Positions 18,984 through 27,942 are shown, counted from the stretch's first letter. The stretch: 64,000 bases of DNA from an uncultured Bacteroidales bacterium (GCA_944326265.1 CALVDE010000003.1:140347-204346), one strand, 5' to 3'. Translations and numbers: made by a program. The notes: generated from the sequence alone by a model not told the origin.

Positions 18984-19589
18984 ATGAAACACAAAGCACC
19001 CTTTATTGCCGCTATCCTTATTGCGGCACTTTTTATTTCCGCATGTTCTTCCGGAAAAACGGACAGGAATCTCCAGGACTCAGTTCTTGACGCAATCGCC
19101 ACACGCACCAGCATCAGGGCATATTCGGACAAACCGGTAGACAAAAAGACCGTCAGTACCCTGCTCAAGGCAGGCATGGCGGCTCCTACAGCAATGAACA
19201 CCCGGCCCTGGGTTTTCTATGTTGTCCGCGACAAAGCCATGATGGAAGAGATAAGCTGCACGCTTCCCTACACCAAAATGGCCAAGGATGCCGCCGTGCT
19301 CATCGTGCCGTGCGGAGACCGGGAGAGGTTCCTGACCGGAGAAGGCATGACCTACTGGGTCCAGGACGTATCCGCCGCCACCGAGAACATCCTGCTGGCA
19401 GCCCATGCCATGGGACTCGGCGCAGTATGGACCGGAGTATATCCGATAAGGGAACGCATCACAGATGTATCCAGGATACTGGACATAGCTCCGGAGCATG
19501 TGCCGCTATGCGTCATCCCCATAGGATATCCGGCTGAAAATCCTGAGCCAAAGGACAAGTGGGAACCTGAAAGAATCTTCTACCGCTGA
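18984..19589 (+). CDS. Nitroreductase-family lipoprotein
   Basis: A 201-residue FMN-dependent nitroreductase-like protein with a lipoprotein signal (AALFISAC, lipobox cysteine near residue 21), unusual since most members are cytoplasmic. The core shows ATRTSIRAYSDKPVD, AAPTAMNTRPW and GLGAVWTGVYP. The ATG sits one base after the CCA of tRNA-Thr; no alternative start keeps the signal peptide. The mRNA would therefore have practically no leader after tRNA processing. Substrate unknown. Confidence 0.85.
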   Translation: MKHKAPFIAAILIAALFISACSSGKTDRNLQDSVLDAIATRTSIRAYSDKPVDKKTVSTLLKAGMAAPTAMNTRPWVFYVVRDKAMMEEISCTLPYTKMAKDAAVLIVPCGDRERFLTGEGMTYWVQDVSAATENILLAAHAMGLGAVWTGVYPIRERITDVSRILDIAPEHVPLCVIPIGYPAENPEPKDKWEPERIFYR

Positions 19590-19664
19590 TCTCAATGTAT
19601 GGTTTCTTGACAGAAGTGTAAAATTAATTGACATACCTGTTCCGTCAACACCTTTGCAAATCAT

Positions 19665-19695
19665 TATGCCATAAGCACATATTGTTTATGGCATA
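19665..19695 (+). terminator. Hairpin, possible terminator
   Basis: A perfect 10-bp stem TATGCCATAA/TTATGGCATA around an 11-base loop, followed by TTTTA. The stem is AT-rich, so termination would be weak. It lies 75 bases past the nitroreductase stop and 63 bases before the permease. Confidence 0.4.
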
Positions 19696-19758
19696 TTTTA
19701 TGTCAGTTCTTACTTCATATCTCACACAACAGACGGAACGAACAAAACACAAGCAGAT

Positions 19759-22092
19759 ATGAAGTCATTCATCAGATTCATCTCCCGCAACAGCCTCTAC
19801 ACGGTGATAGAGGTGGCGGGCATGGCCATTGCCCTGGCTTTCATCATTTTTATCGGGACATACGTAACCCAGGAGAGCAGTTACGACACGTTCATCGGCG
19901 AGGATATCTACATCGGTTCGGATTCTGAGTTCTTCGGTCTCAGCGGGACGATCAAGGGGTCGGTCGAGGGGCGCTATCCGGACATTGAGGCCATCTGCCG
20001 GCTGATCGGCACCAAGTCCCTCAACGGACTGGATCTGAGCACTTCGATAGGCGACGAGACCCTGGTGCAGAATGCCCTGTGTGTGGATTCCAACTTTCTG
20101 TCGCTCATCCCCGTACCAATGGTCTCCGGAGACAGAGGCAGTGCGCTTGAGGCCACCGGCTCTGTCATCATCTCCCGTTCCTTCGCCGACCAATGGTTCC
20201 CCGAAGGCAATGCCGTGGGCAACAGCGTGGACATCACAGCCGGCGGAGAAAAAGCCAGTCTGCTGGTCACCGGCATATTCGAGGATATGGAGCGGACAGT
20301 GCTGCCGGGGTGCGACATGATTTACCGTCTTGACTTACTGGAGAGATACATTCCGAATCTGACACGCAACGGCAACGGCACGACGGCAACCCTCTACAAG
20401 ATACGCGAAGGAGCTGACCTCAGCACCATCAGCCGGGAGATTCTGGGAATACTGAAAGAAAGCGACGCACTCTATATGTCCGGATTGTGCACTGAATACC
20501 GCTTAATTCCTTTCAAGGAGGTGCACTACGGATCCGGAGCCAATTACCCCTTCCCCTTCGAGAACATCGTAAACCGGGACATGCTGCGGCTCTTCACTGC
20601 CGCCGGAGTGCTGCTGCTGGTATTTGCCCTGCTCAACTACATCTCGCTGACCACAGCCCAGGTGGGATTCAGAGTCAGGGAGATGGCGACCCGCAGGCTG
20701 ATAGGCTCCTCCCGCGCAGGCATAATCCTCCGCTACATCGGAGAGTCCTTGGCCGTGACCGCCGTGGCCTTCATTCTCGGATTTATCCTCGCAGAGGCCA
20801 CCTCTCCTCTCTTCAGCACCCTCATCGGCAAGACCTACAGCCCGCTCGCGTCCCTGACCTGGGGCACCGCCGCTCTATGGGCCGAAGTCATCGTGCTGCT
20901 TTCCGTCCTGGCCGGCATCATCCCCGCCATGATGGTGTCGCGCTACAGGCCGATAGACATCGTCCGGGGCGAGTTCTCGAGGGCAAGCAAGATGATACTC
21001 GGAAGGATTTTCCTGGTAGTCCAGAATGTCGCCGCCATCGGAGCCGTAGCCATCTCCATTGCCATGTTCCTGCAGCTGCGCCACATGGTGGAGAAGCCCA
21101 TGGGCTATACCAGAGACTCCCTTGTAGACGTGACTGTCTCCAATACTCAGAATCCCGACGACTTCCTCAAAGACCGGCTGAAGTCCCTGCCGTGCGTGGC
21201 AGAAGTGGGATGGACACAGGGCTGCCCGGCAGGCGGACGCAGAAGTTCGTGGGGCATGGAACTCGACGGCAACCGCTACAGCATAGTCATGTTTGACGGA
21301 GACACCACCGCGCTGCGCCTGCTGGGAGTGAGAGTCCTCAGCCAGAACGCAGAGCCTCTGCCCGGCACATTTTACTTTACCCGCAGGACTGCCGCCGCTT
21401 TAGGTCTGGATATGAATGCATCCCTGTTCGAATACGACTACGGTGCCGTCTATGTCTGCGGCATCATCGACGACCTGTGGATGGGCAACGCCAACTCCAC
21501 CGACAACGACCTGCTGGTATGGGCCGTACTGCCTTCTGAGCCTCAGATGCTCGGAAATATGACCTCTCTGGTTGTGAAGGTCAACGGAGACCCGGATGAT
21601 GCTGTCCGCACGATACAGGAATTCTACGCCCGCGAGAAACCGGACCTGAACGTCACCGTAGAGACCTACGAGAACATCTACCGCCGCACTTACACCGCCG
21701 AGGACCGCAGCCTCAGGATCACCGGTCTCTTTGCCCTGCTCACCATCGTCCTGACAGTAATGGCCATGGTCGCAATGAGCACCTACTACGCCCGCCAGAG
21801 AGCCAAGAGCACAGCCGTCCGCAAGATTATGGGCTGCTCGCGGACGGAAATCTACACCCATACGCTCGCCAGCTTCCTGTCCGCCTCCCTGATTGCCGCA
21901 GTGATAGCCATTCCCCTGATTTACACATACACAGGGCGGTGGCTGCAGACCTATTCCTACCACATAGGCAACTATTGGTGGATATACCTGCTGGCACTGC
22001 TCATCGTGGCTGCAATAGCTGCTCTCGCCATCACCTACAGGGCCGTGCAGCTGATGAATACCAATCCTGCCATTGCTTTGAGAAAGGACTGA
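19759..22092 (+). CDS. FtsX/MacB-family ABC transporter permease
   Basis: A 777-residue membrane protein. An N-terminal transmembrane helix (residues about 15-37) is followed by a large extracytoplasmic domain, three helices with VREMATRRLIGSS around 275-410, a second extracytoplasmic domain, and a further helix set from about residue 665 with RQRAKSTAVRKIMGCS. This is the duplicated FtsX layout common in Bacteroidetes. No ATPase gene is adjacent, so the partner must be elsewhere. Likely part of an efflux or stress-response exporter; substrate unknown. Confidence 0.88.
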   Translation: MKSFIRFISRNSLYTVIEVAGMAIALAFIIFIGTYVTQESSYDTFIGEDIYIGSDSEFFGLSGTIKGSVEGRYPDIEAICRLIGTKSLNGLDLSTSIGDETLVQNALCVDSNFLSLIPVPMVSGDRGSALEATGSVIISRSFADQWFPEGNAVGNSVDITAGGEKASLLVTGIFEDMERTVLPGCDMIYRLDLLERYIPNLTRNGNGTTATLYKIREGADLSTISREILGILKESDALYMSGLCTEYRLIPFKEVHYGSGANYPFPFENIVNRDMLRLFTAAGVLLLVFALLNYISLTTAQVGFRVREMATRRLIGSSRAGIILRYIGESLAVTAVAFILGFILAEATSPLFSTLIGKTYSPLASLTWGTAALWAEVIVLLSVLAGIIPAMMVSRYRPIDIVRGEFSRASKMILGRIFLVVQNVAAIGAVAISIAMFLQLRHMVEKPMGYTRDSLVDVTVSNTQNPDDFLKDRLKSLPCVAEVGWTQGCPAGGRRSSWGMELDGNRYSIVMFDGDTTALRLLGVRVLSQNAEPLPGTFYFTRRTAAALGLDMNASLFEYDYGAVYVCGIIDDLWMGNANSTDNDLLVWAVLPSEPQMLGNMTSLVVKVNGDPDDAVRTIQEFYAREKPDLNVTVETYENIYRRTYTAEDRSLRITGLFALLTIVLTVMAMVAMSTYYARQRAKSTAVRKIMGCSRTEIYTHTLASFLSASLIAAVIAIPLIYTYTGRWLQTYSYHIGNYWWIYLLALLIVAAIAALAITYRAVQLMNTNPAIALRKD

Positions 22093-22155
22093 AAAAACTA
22101 ATTACGGCACGATTTTTTCAATGTCATACGGCATTAGTTATTAAACAGTTTTTAA

Positions 22156-22830
22156 ATGGGTTTAGAAATTCTACTTATCCTCATCATCGCCGTTGCCGGC
22201 ATGATAGTACAGAGCAGACTGCAGAGAGTATTCGCAAAATATTCAAAAGTGATGTTCCACGGCGGCCTCACCGGCCGGGAAGTAGCGGAGAAGATGCTGC
22301 GCGACCACGGCATCCGTGATGTACAGGTCACCAATGTTCGCGGTCATCTCACAGACCACTACAATCCCGCCAACAAGACCCTGAACCTCTCCGACTCGGT
22401 TTACAACAGCAACAGCGTGGCGGCAGCGGCAGTAGCGGCCCACGAGTGCGGACACGCCGTACAGCACGCGGAGGGCTACGCTTTCCTGAAGATGCGCTCG
22501 GCACTCGTGCCCATCGTGCAGTTCTCCTCAATGTTCGCCCAGATAGTGATTATCCTGGGACTGATTATGATGAATGTCTTTCCTTCCCTCTATTGGATAG
22601 GCATCGCGATGTTCTTCATGATTTTCCTCTTCAGTGCCATCACCCTGCCGGTGGAATACAATGCCTCGTCCCGCGCCCTCGCCTGGCTGGAAAGGTCCAA
22701 TACGCTTTCTCAAGTCGAGCTGGAGCAGGCAAAGACTACCCTCAGCTGGGCAGCCCGCACATATCTCGTCGCCGCCCTCAGTGCCCTGGCCTCCCTCATC
22801 TACTATCTGGGATTCCGCAGCAACGACTAG
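22156..22830 (+). CDS. YugP-type membrane zinc metallopeptidase
   Basis: A 224-residue protein of the Zn_peptidase_2 family. An N-terminal membrane helix (GLEILLILIIAVAGMIV) is followed by AAHECGHAVQH (HEXXH zinc site, near residue 95) and two or three more helices, the last near the C-terminus (LVAALSALASLIYYLGF). Length fits the family (about 225). The role is unknown; it is an integral membrane protease by homology. A terminator follows at 22883. Confidence 0.88.
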   Translation: MGLEILLILIIAVAGMIVQSRLQRVFAKYSKVMFHGGLTGREVAEKMLRDHGIRDVQVTNVRGHLTDHYNPANKTLNLSDSVYNSNSVAAAAVAAHECGHAVQHAEGYAFLKMRSALVPIVQFSSMFAQIVIILGLIMMNVFPSLYWIGIAMFFMIFLFSAITLPVEYNASSRALAWLERSNTLSQVELEQAKTTLSWAARTYLVAALSALASLIYYLGFRSND

Positions 22831-22882
22831 ATTTTGCCAAAAGCGTAAAAAAGTTTTGACCACTTTCGTAAAAACTTGATAC

Positions 22883-22910
22883 AAGGCGGCTTCGGCTGCC
22901 TTTATTTTTT
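22883..22910 (+). terminator. Rho-independent terminator
   Basis: An 8-bp stem AAGGCGGC/GCTGCCTT (one G-T pair) with a TTCG tetraloop, followed by TATTTTTT. It ends the protease transcript and is placed two bases before the next promoter box. Confidence 0.8.
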
Positions 22911-22911
22911 G

Positions 22912-22919
22912 TAGCTTTG
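22912..22919 (+). promoter_or_regulatory. -7 promoter box for the PIN-toxin pair (TAGCTTTG)
   Basis: TAGCTTTG fits TAnnTTTG and starts right after the terminator T-run, 30 bases before the ATG at 22950. It likely drives the two-gene toxin-antitoxin operon. Confidence 0.55.
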
Positions 22920-22949
22920 CTTCATGTTTAATCTTTTAATATGTGGGTT

Positions 22950-23123
22950 ATGGAAAATGTGAATGAACAAAAGAGCGAACAGACTAAGGTGCCACAGACA
23001 GTACGGAGCGAACCGGACAACACCAATGCCGGAAAGAAAAGGAAGGTCAGCAGGACCTGGGAGGCCGCCATGCGGTATAAAGGCAGCGTGATAGTTCTTG
23101 ACCCTACACTGTATGAGCGATGA
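22950..23123 (+). CDS. Small antitoxin-like protein upstream of VapC-like PIN protein
   Basis: A 57-residue protein from the ATG at 22950 (MENVNEQKSE); an ATG 9 bases earlier is also in frame. It is polar, with a basic KKRKV stretch in the middle and the C-terminal sequence GSVIVLDPTLYER. No DNA-binding motif is recognised. Its stop overlaps the PIN gene start (ATGA), the layout of type II antitoxins, so an antitoxin role is inferred from position only. Confidence 0.65.
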   Translation: MENVNEQKSEQTKVPQTVRSEPDNTNAGKKRKVSRTWEAAMRYKGSVIVLDPTLYER

Positions 23124-23542
23124 GATACTTGATTGACACAAACATCATCGTTTATATCATCAGCGACCCTGATTCTCTGGACAATGACGTAAAAGCGATA
23201 ATAGCAGACCCCGACAACATACTTTATACAAGTGCCGAATCTGCAAAGGAGCTGGTCATCGCATACAGAAACAAAGGCTTACTGACAAAACGATGGAAAA
23301 GGGCCGAAGACATGCTGCATTCGATTGAGAAGGAGTACTGCATATACATCCGACCTCTCAACCGCGAGCACATCTACACATACGCCGGACTCCGTCTCAA
23401 CACACAGCAGGACCACAAGGACCCTTCCGACCACGTCATCATCTCCCACGCCATCACCGAGCATCTGCCGCTGATCTCCAGCGACACCCGCTTCGGATAC
23501 TACCGCCCCCAAGGCCTCGACTTCATCTATAACCGGCGGTAG
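23120..23542 (+). CDS. PIN-domain ribonuclease, VapC-like toxin
   Basis: A 140-residue PIN protein. The expected acidic residues are in place: YLIDTNIIVY (first Asp), SAESAKELVIA (Glu), DPSDHVIISHA (Asp) and LISSDTRFGYY (last Asp). Length and motifs match VapC toxins that cut tRNA or other RNA. It overlaps the small upstream gene by 4 bases, giving a probable toxin-antitoxin pair. It is convergent with the UvrA-like gene. Confidence 0.85.
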   Translation: MRYLIDTNIIVYIISDPDSLDNDVKAIIADPDNILYTSAESAKELVIAYRNKGLLTKRWKRAEDMLHSIEKEYCIYIRPLNREHIYTYAGLRLNTQQDHKDPSDHVIISHAITEHLPLISSDTRFGYYRPQGLDFIYNRR

Positions 23543-23548
23543 CTGCTG

Positions 23549-25816
23549 CTACAGATACTGCTTGGTGATGGAGCGTGGAGCGGAAAGGACACCGGAAGGG
23601 ATGCCGGAGTAGAGGAGCTCGCCGCCTGAGCCGCCGCCGTAGGGGCCGAGCTCGATGAGCCAGTCGGCGGACTTGATGAGGTCGGTGTTGTGCTCGACGA
23701 GGATGACGGTGTTGCCGGCCGAGACCATCGAGCGGAACAGGCGGCCGATATGCTCCACATCCTTGAAATGCAGACCGTCCGTGGGCTCGTCGAGGATGAA
23801 TATCCTGCGGCTCTGACCGAGGCGGGAGGCGAGTTTCATGCGCTGGAGCTCTCCGCCGGAGAGAGTAGACAGAGCCTGATTCAGATGCAGATAGACCAGT
23901 CCGACATCCATCAGCGGCCGCAGCTTCTCCTCTATCACCGTACCGGCGAAATAGCTGGAGGCCACCCTGACAGTCATGTCCATAACCTGAGCGATATTGT
24001 ACTCCCCGCTGATCTTATATTGCAGGGCTTCGGGCGAATAGCGCAGACCTCCGCAGGCCTCGCAGACCGTCTCCACCGAATCCATGAAAGCCATCTCGGA
24101 GACGATTACCCCCTTGCCGCCACAGACCGGACAGCCGCCCTTAGAGTTGAAGGCGAACCAGTCCGCGCTGACCTTATTTTCCTTGGCGAAAATCTTCCGG
24201 ATGTCGTCGGCCACGCCCATATAGGTAGCCGGTGTGGAGCGCAGGGACGCTCCGATATTTTTCTGACTGATGTATTCGATGTCCTCCTGCATCGGATATG
24301 CGTCCATCAGGCACTGGATCAGCGAGCTCTTGCCCGAGCCGGCCACTCCTGCCACGACAGTCAGCACCCCGAGGGGGAAATCCACCGAAATGTGCTTGAG
24401 GTTGTGCAATGAGGCATTCTCCACCTTGAAGAAAGACTTGGGCTGCAGCGGAGCCGGATTGAAATCCGAACTCATCTCCAGCATACGGCCGGTGTCGGTG
24501 CCGCTCTTCAGCAGACCTTCCAGCGGACCCTCGTACATTATCCGGCCGCCTTCCATCCCGGCACCGGGACCCATGTCCACGATGTGGTCCGCGATACGGA
24601 TCATCTCCTTGTGGTGCTCGACGAGCAGGACCGTGTTGCCGTGGTCACGGAGCTTGCGGACCGAGTTCTTGAGCAGGGCGATATCGTGGTTGTGCAGGCC
24701 CACACTGGGCTCATCGAGGATGTAGAGCAGGTCGGAGAGGGACGAGTTGATGTACTTGGCTATCTTGCATCTCTGGGCCTCGCCTCCGGAAAGCGTACCC
24801 ACCGAACGGTCTAAGGTCAGGTATCCTAAGCCTATCTCCTCCAGGGCTTCGAGCCGGCGGAGCACAGCCTGCCTTATATCCTGGGCCAGCGGACTTTCGA
24901 GCATGCCGCCAGGCTGAGGCTCAGCCAGCCACTGACGCAGTTCCGACACCGACATGGCCGTCACTTCCGCGATGTTCTTCCCGTCTATGCGGCAGGTGAG
25001 CACCTTGGGGTTAAGCCGGGTACCGCCGCAGTCGGGGCAGATACCGGTACGGAGCATGGGGTCCAGGACCTTACGGTGCAGCAGGCCTTCCTCTGAGTTG
25101 ATGATGCTGCGGTACATGCGGGGTACCAGGCCCTCGTATTTGGCGGTCCTGGGCCAGTTCGACGGAGGATTCTTGAGGCGAATCTGGGGCGAATACAGGA
25201 AGAGGTCCAGCTCCTCGGGGGTATAGTCGCGGATCTTCTTGTCGAGGTCGAACAGGCCGCTGTGGGCGTATCGGATCCATCTCCAGCCGCCTTTGTGGAA
25301 TGCGATGTAGTGAATCGTATCCTCGTCATTGAGGCTCTTGTCGAAGTCCACCAGCTTATGGATATCCAGCTCGCGTATCTCTCCTAAGCCGGAGCAACGG
25401 GGGCAGCTGCCCTGCGGATGATTGAAGGAAAATGTGTCGGAATATCCTACGAAGGGCTGGCCGACGCGGGAGAAGAGGAGCCGCAGCAACGGATGGATGT
25501 CCGTGTAGGTGGCTACGGTAGAGCGGGAGTTGGAGGCCGGCTTCTTCTGGTCAATGACTATCGCCACGGGCAGGTTCTCCACGCTGCCGACATGCGGGCG
25601 GCCGTACTTCGGAAGGTACTGCTGCACGAACGACGGGAAGGTGTCGTTGAGCTCACGGCGCGACTTGGCCGCCACCGTATCCAGCACCAGCGATGACTTG
25701 CCTGAGCCGGACACTCCGGTGAACACCGTTATCTGATACTTCGGGATGCGCAGCGAGACGTGCTGCAGATTGTTCTCGCACGCATCGTTAATCGTTATGT
25801 ATTCTCTGTCTGTCAT
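23549..25816 (-). CDS. Short UvrA paralogue (excinuclease ABC subunit A-like ATPase)
   Basis: A 755-residue protein with two ABC cassettes: Walker A GVSGSGKSSLV near residue 34 and GVAGSGKSSLI in the second half; signatures LSGGEAQR and LSGGELQR; and zinc-finger pairs CPRCSGLG, CPDCGGTR, CPVCGGKG and CEACGGLR. True UvrA is about 940 residues; this one is about 190 shorter, which suggests that part of the UvrB-binding or insertion domains is absent. It may work in repair or in drug resistance like other UvrA paralogues. Class assignment is inference. Confidence 0.88.
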   Translation of the reverse strand: MTDREYITINDACENNLQHVSLRIPKYQITVFTGVSGSGKSSLVLDTVAAKSRRELNDTFPSFVQQYLPKYGRPHVGSVENLPVAIVIDQKKPASNSRSTVATYTDIHPLLRLLFSRVGQPFVGYSDTFSFNHPQGSCPRCSGLGEIRELDIHKLVDFDKSLNDEDTIHYIAFHKGGWRWIRYAHSGLFDLDKKIRDYTPEELDLFLYSPQIRLKNPPSNWPRTAKYEGLVPRMYRSIINSEEGLLHRKVLDPMLRTGICPDCGGTRLNPKVLTCRIDGKNIAEVTAMSVSELRQWLAEPQPGGMLESPLAQDIRQAVLRRLEALEEIGLGYLTLDRSVGTLSGGEAQRCKIAKYINSSLSDLLYILDEPSVGLHNHDIALLKNSVRKLRDHGNTVLLVEHHKEMIRIADHIVDMGPGAGMEGGRIMYEGPLEGLLKSGTDTGRMLEMSSDFNPAPLQPKSFFKVENASLHNLKHISVDFPLGVLTVVAGVAGSGKSSLIQCLMDAYPMQEDIEYISQKNIGASLRSTPATYMGVADDIRKIFAKENKVSADWFAFNSKGGCPVCGGKGVIVSEMAFMDSVETVCEACGGLRYSPEALQYKISGEYNIAQVMDMTVRVASSYFAGTVIEEKLRPLMDVGLVYLHLNQALSTLSGGELQRMKLASRLGQSRRIFILDEPTDGLHFKDVEHIGRLFRSMVSAGNTVILVEHNTDLIKSADWLIELGPYGGGSGGELLYSGIPSGVLSAPRSITKQYL

Positions 25817-25842
25817 AATTCGTAAATCTATTCACCTAAACC

Positions 25843-25972
25843 GCCCTCAGGGAGTGCTGCCTCCCGGAGGCGTAGCCGCCCGTGGCTCCGTGAACGGGAG
25901 GGGCCCGCGCCGACAGGCGTGGGAGGGATAGCGCGAAGCGCGTACCTCCGGGAGGCAGCACTCCCTGAGGGC
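25843..25972 (-). repeat. Long palindromic element, full copy 1
   Basis: Perfect 28-bp inverted arms at 25843-25870 and 25945-25972 enclose 74 bases. Read on the minus strand, the inside contains CCCTCCCA, a hairpin CGCC-TGTC-GGCG, GGGCCCCTCCC, a hairpin CCCGT/ACGGG, and GGGCGGCTA. A further GCGC-GAA-GCGC hairpin lies next to one arm. The core is shared with 49215-49325, but the arms have a different sequence. It begins 8 bases after the stop of the LOG gene and reads in the same direction. There is no ORF in it. Confidence 0.85.
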
Positions 25973-25980
25973 TCGAGCAA

Positions 25981-26550
25981 TTATTCGCCGGCCAGCACTT
26001 TTTCGACTATCTCATCGACGGTGGAGCAGAAGCACGGTATGGCCGCATCGGCAGCGGACATGAAGCCACGGGAAGCCATCATCTCGAAAAGCCCGTGCAA
26101 GCAGTCGTAATAACCGTCGGTATTGAGGATGAATACCGGCTTGGCGTGCTCCATGAGCTGATGCCCCAGCAACCAGCAGAAAAGCTCGTGCATAGTGCCG
26201 TAGCTGCCGGGCAGTACGATACAGGCCTGACTGAGCTCCGTCATCTTAGCCACACGGGACGCCAGGTCCGGAGTCTCAATCATCTCCGCGAGCCCCTGTG
26301 CCCGTACCTCTATCCGGCGGTCCTGCGACTCCTTCTTGCCCTTGAAATTCTTGGGAAACACACCGGTCACCCGACCGCCTGCCTGAATCGCCGCCGAGGC
26401 CATTGTCCACATCGTGCCTACCGAAGCCCCTCCGTAGACTATCTCCACACCGGCCTGAGCCAGACGCCGTCCGAGCTCGGCCGCATTGTCCGCATACACC
26501 GGCGAATTTCCGGCCGCCGAACCGAGGTATATTGTAACCTTATGTATCAT
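25981..26550 (-). CDS. LOG-family (lysine decarboxylase-like) nucleotide phosphoribohydrolase
   Basis: A 189-residue Rossmann-like protein of the TIGR00730/LOG family, which releases free base from nucleoside 5'-monophosphates. The first motif reads VYGGASVGTMW instead of the usual GGGxxGLM, and the catalytic PGGxGTxxE is LPGSYGTMHE: the second glycine is Ser, while the Glu is kept. Activity is therefore uncertain. It lies 12 bases below mnmA, so both may share a transcript. Confidence 0.85.
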   Translation of the reverse strand: MIHKVTIYLGSAAGNSPVYADNAAELGRRLAQAGVEIVYGGASVGTMWTMASAAIQAGGRVTGVFPKNFKGKKESQDRRIEVRAQGLAEMIETPDLASRVAKMTELSQACIVLPGSYGTMHELFCWLLGHQLMEHAKPVFILNTDGYYDCLHGLFEMMASRGFMSAADAAIPCFCSTVDEIVEKVLAGE

Positions 26551-26562
26551 ATCTTATAATAA

Positions 26563-27885
26563 CTATTCTGAAATAACTCCGCTGCCGAGCATCTCCAGGT
26601 CCAGGGGAGCGTACCACACCGCAAACTGCCCGGGAGTTATGCCCCTCTGCGGCTGGTCGAAAACGATGTACATCCCGTCATCCAGGCAATGCAGGGCAGC
26701 CTGCTGCAGGGGCTGGCGGTAACGGACGCGGACCAGGTAGCGGCGCACCTCCCCTGGAGCCATCCGGAGGTCAGGGCGGATCCAGTGAACCTCGTCGGCA
26801 TTGATCTTCAGTGCCTTCCGCATAAGGCCCGGATGCTCGTGTCCCTCCCCCACGTAGATGGTATTGGTAGCGATGGATGTGTCGAGGATAAATATCGGTT
26901 CGCGGTGCCCCCCGATGTTCAGGCCCTTGCGCTGGCCGATGGTGTAGTACTGGGCGCCGATGTGGGTGCCTATCTTCCTGCCGTCGCTCTCCCGGTAGTG
27001 GTAGGCGCGGGCCAAGGCCCTGAGCTCGGCCGGAGTAAATGTATCGACAACAGCCGCAAAAGCAGAGTCTGAATCACCTGAGGCATCAGAATCACAGGAC
27101 AGTCCTGAAACTGCCGCCGTTGGAGCCGCAGACACCCCGTACCCGGGATACTCCGCCGTGATATTGTCATAGAAATCCCGGAAAATCTCCACCACATTGC
27201 CCTCCCTCGACGCGAGCTTCTGCTGCAGGAACACCGGCAGATCGACCTTCCCCACGAAGCAGATGCCCTGCGAGTCCTTCTTCTCCGCGCTGGGCAGACC
27301 GGCCTCGCGGGCCAGGCGACGGACCTCCGGCTTGACGATGTCGCCTATCGGGAAGAGGGCGGCGGAGAGCTGTTCCTGGGTCAGCTGGCAGAGGAAGTAG
27401 CTCTGGTCCTTGTTGCCGTCGGCTCCGGCCAGGATGCGGTAGACAGGCTGTCCGTCCGGGCCGGCCGTCACGTCCTTGCGGCAGTAGTGCCCGGTGGCCA
27501 CATAGTCGGCCCCGAGGTCGCGGGCGGCTTTCAGGAAGGCGTCGAACTTGATCTCGCTGTTGCAGAGCACGTCCGGATTGGGGGTCCGGCCCTTGGAATA
27601 TTCCGAGAACATGTAGTCCACCACCCTGTGCCGGTAGGTGTCCGACAGGTCGATGAACTCGAAGGGTATGCCTATCTTCCGGGCCACCATCTCGGCCACC
27701 TTGCGGTCCTCCTCCCACTCGCATTCTCCGTGAAGCGTGCCGGTGACATCGTGCCAGTTCTGCATGAAGAGGGCAAACACGTCGTATCCGGCCCGGGCCA
27801 GCAGCAGGGCGGCCACCGAAGAGTCCACTCCGCCGGAGAGTCCCACGGCTATTTTCTTCCCTTTCAGATTCCCGTTTATTTCCAT
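26563..27885 (-). CDS. mnmA: tRNA-specific 2-thiouridylase
   Basis: Makes the 2-thio group of wobble uridine 34 in tRNA-Glu, -Gln and -Lys. PP-loop GLSGGVDSSVA near residue 15; catalytic cysteines in NPDVLCNSEIK and SQGICFVGK; tRNA-binding YYTIGQRKGLNIGG. The 440-residue length exceeds the usual 360-380; the extra residues lie between CFVG and TIGQRKG and include a Ser/Asp/Ala-rich stretch (SDASGDSDSAF). Start MEINGNLKGKK gives a short leader. Confidence 0.94.
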   Translation of the reverse strand: MEINGNLKGKKIAVGLSGGVDSSVAALLLARAGYDVFALFMQNWHDVTGTLHGECEWEEDRKVAEMVARKIGIPFEFIDLSDTYRHRVVDYMFSEYSKGRTPNPDVLCNSEIKFDAFLKAARDLGADYVATGHYCRKDVTAGPDGQPVYRILAGADGNKDQSYFLCQLTQEQLSAALFPIGDIVKPEVRRLAREAGLPSAEKKDSQGICFVGKVDLPVFLQQKLASREGNVVEIFRDFYDNITAEYPGYGVSAAPTAAVSGLSCDSDASGDSDSAFAAVVDTFTPAELRALARAYHYRESDGRKIGTHIGAQYYTIGQRKGLNIGGHREPIFILDTSIATNTIYVGEGHEHPGLMRKALKINADEVHWIRPDLRMAPGEVRRYLVRVRYRQPLQQAALHCLDDGMYIVFDQPQRGITPGQFAVWYAPLDLEMLGSGVISE

Positions 27886-27942
27886 TTCTGAGACATATTT
27901 TCAAAATTTCTGTGCAAATGTAGAAAATTTGGCGAAAATGTA

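Noticed and set aside
22097..22139. AACTAAT/ATTAGTT inverted repeat between the FtsX-type permease and the protease genes.
   Set aside because: Seven base pairs around a long loop in AT-rich DNA; expected by chance.
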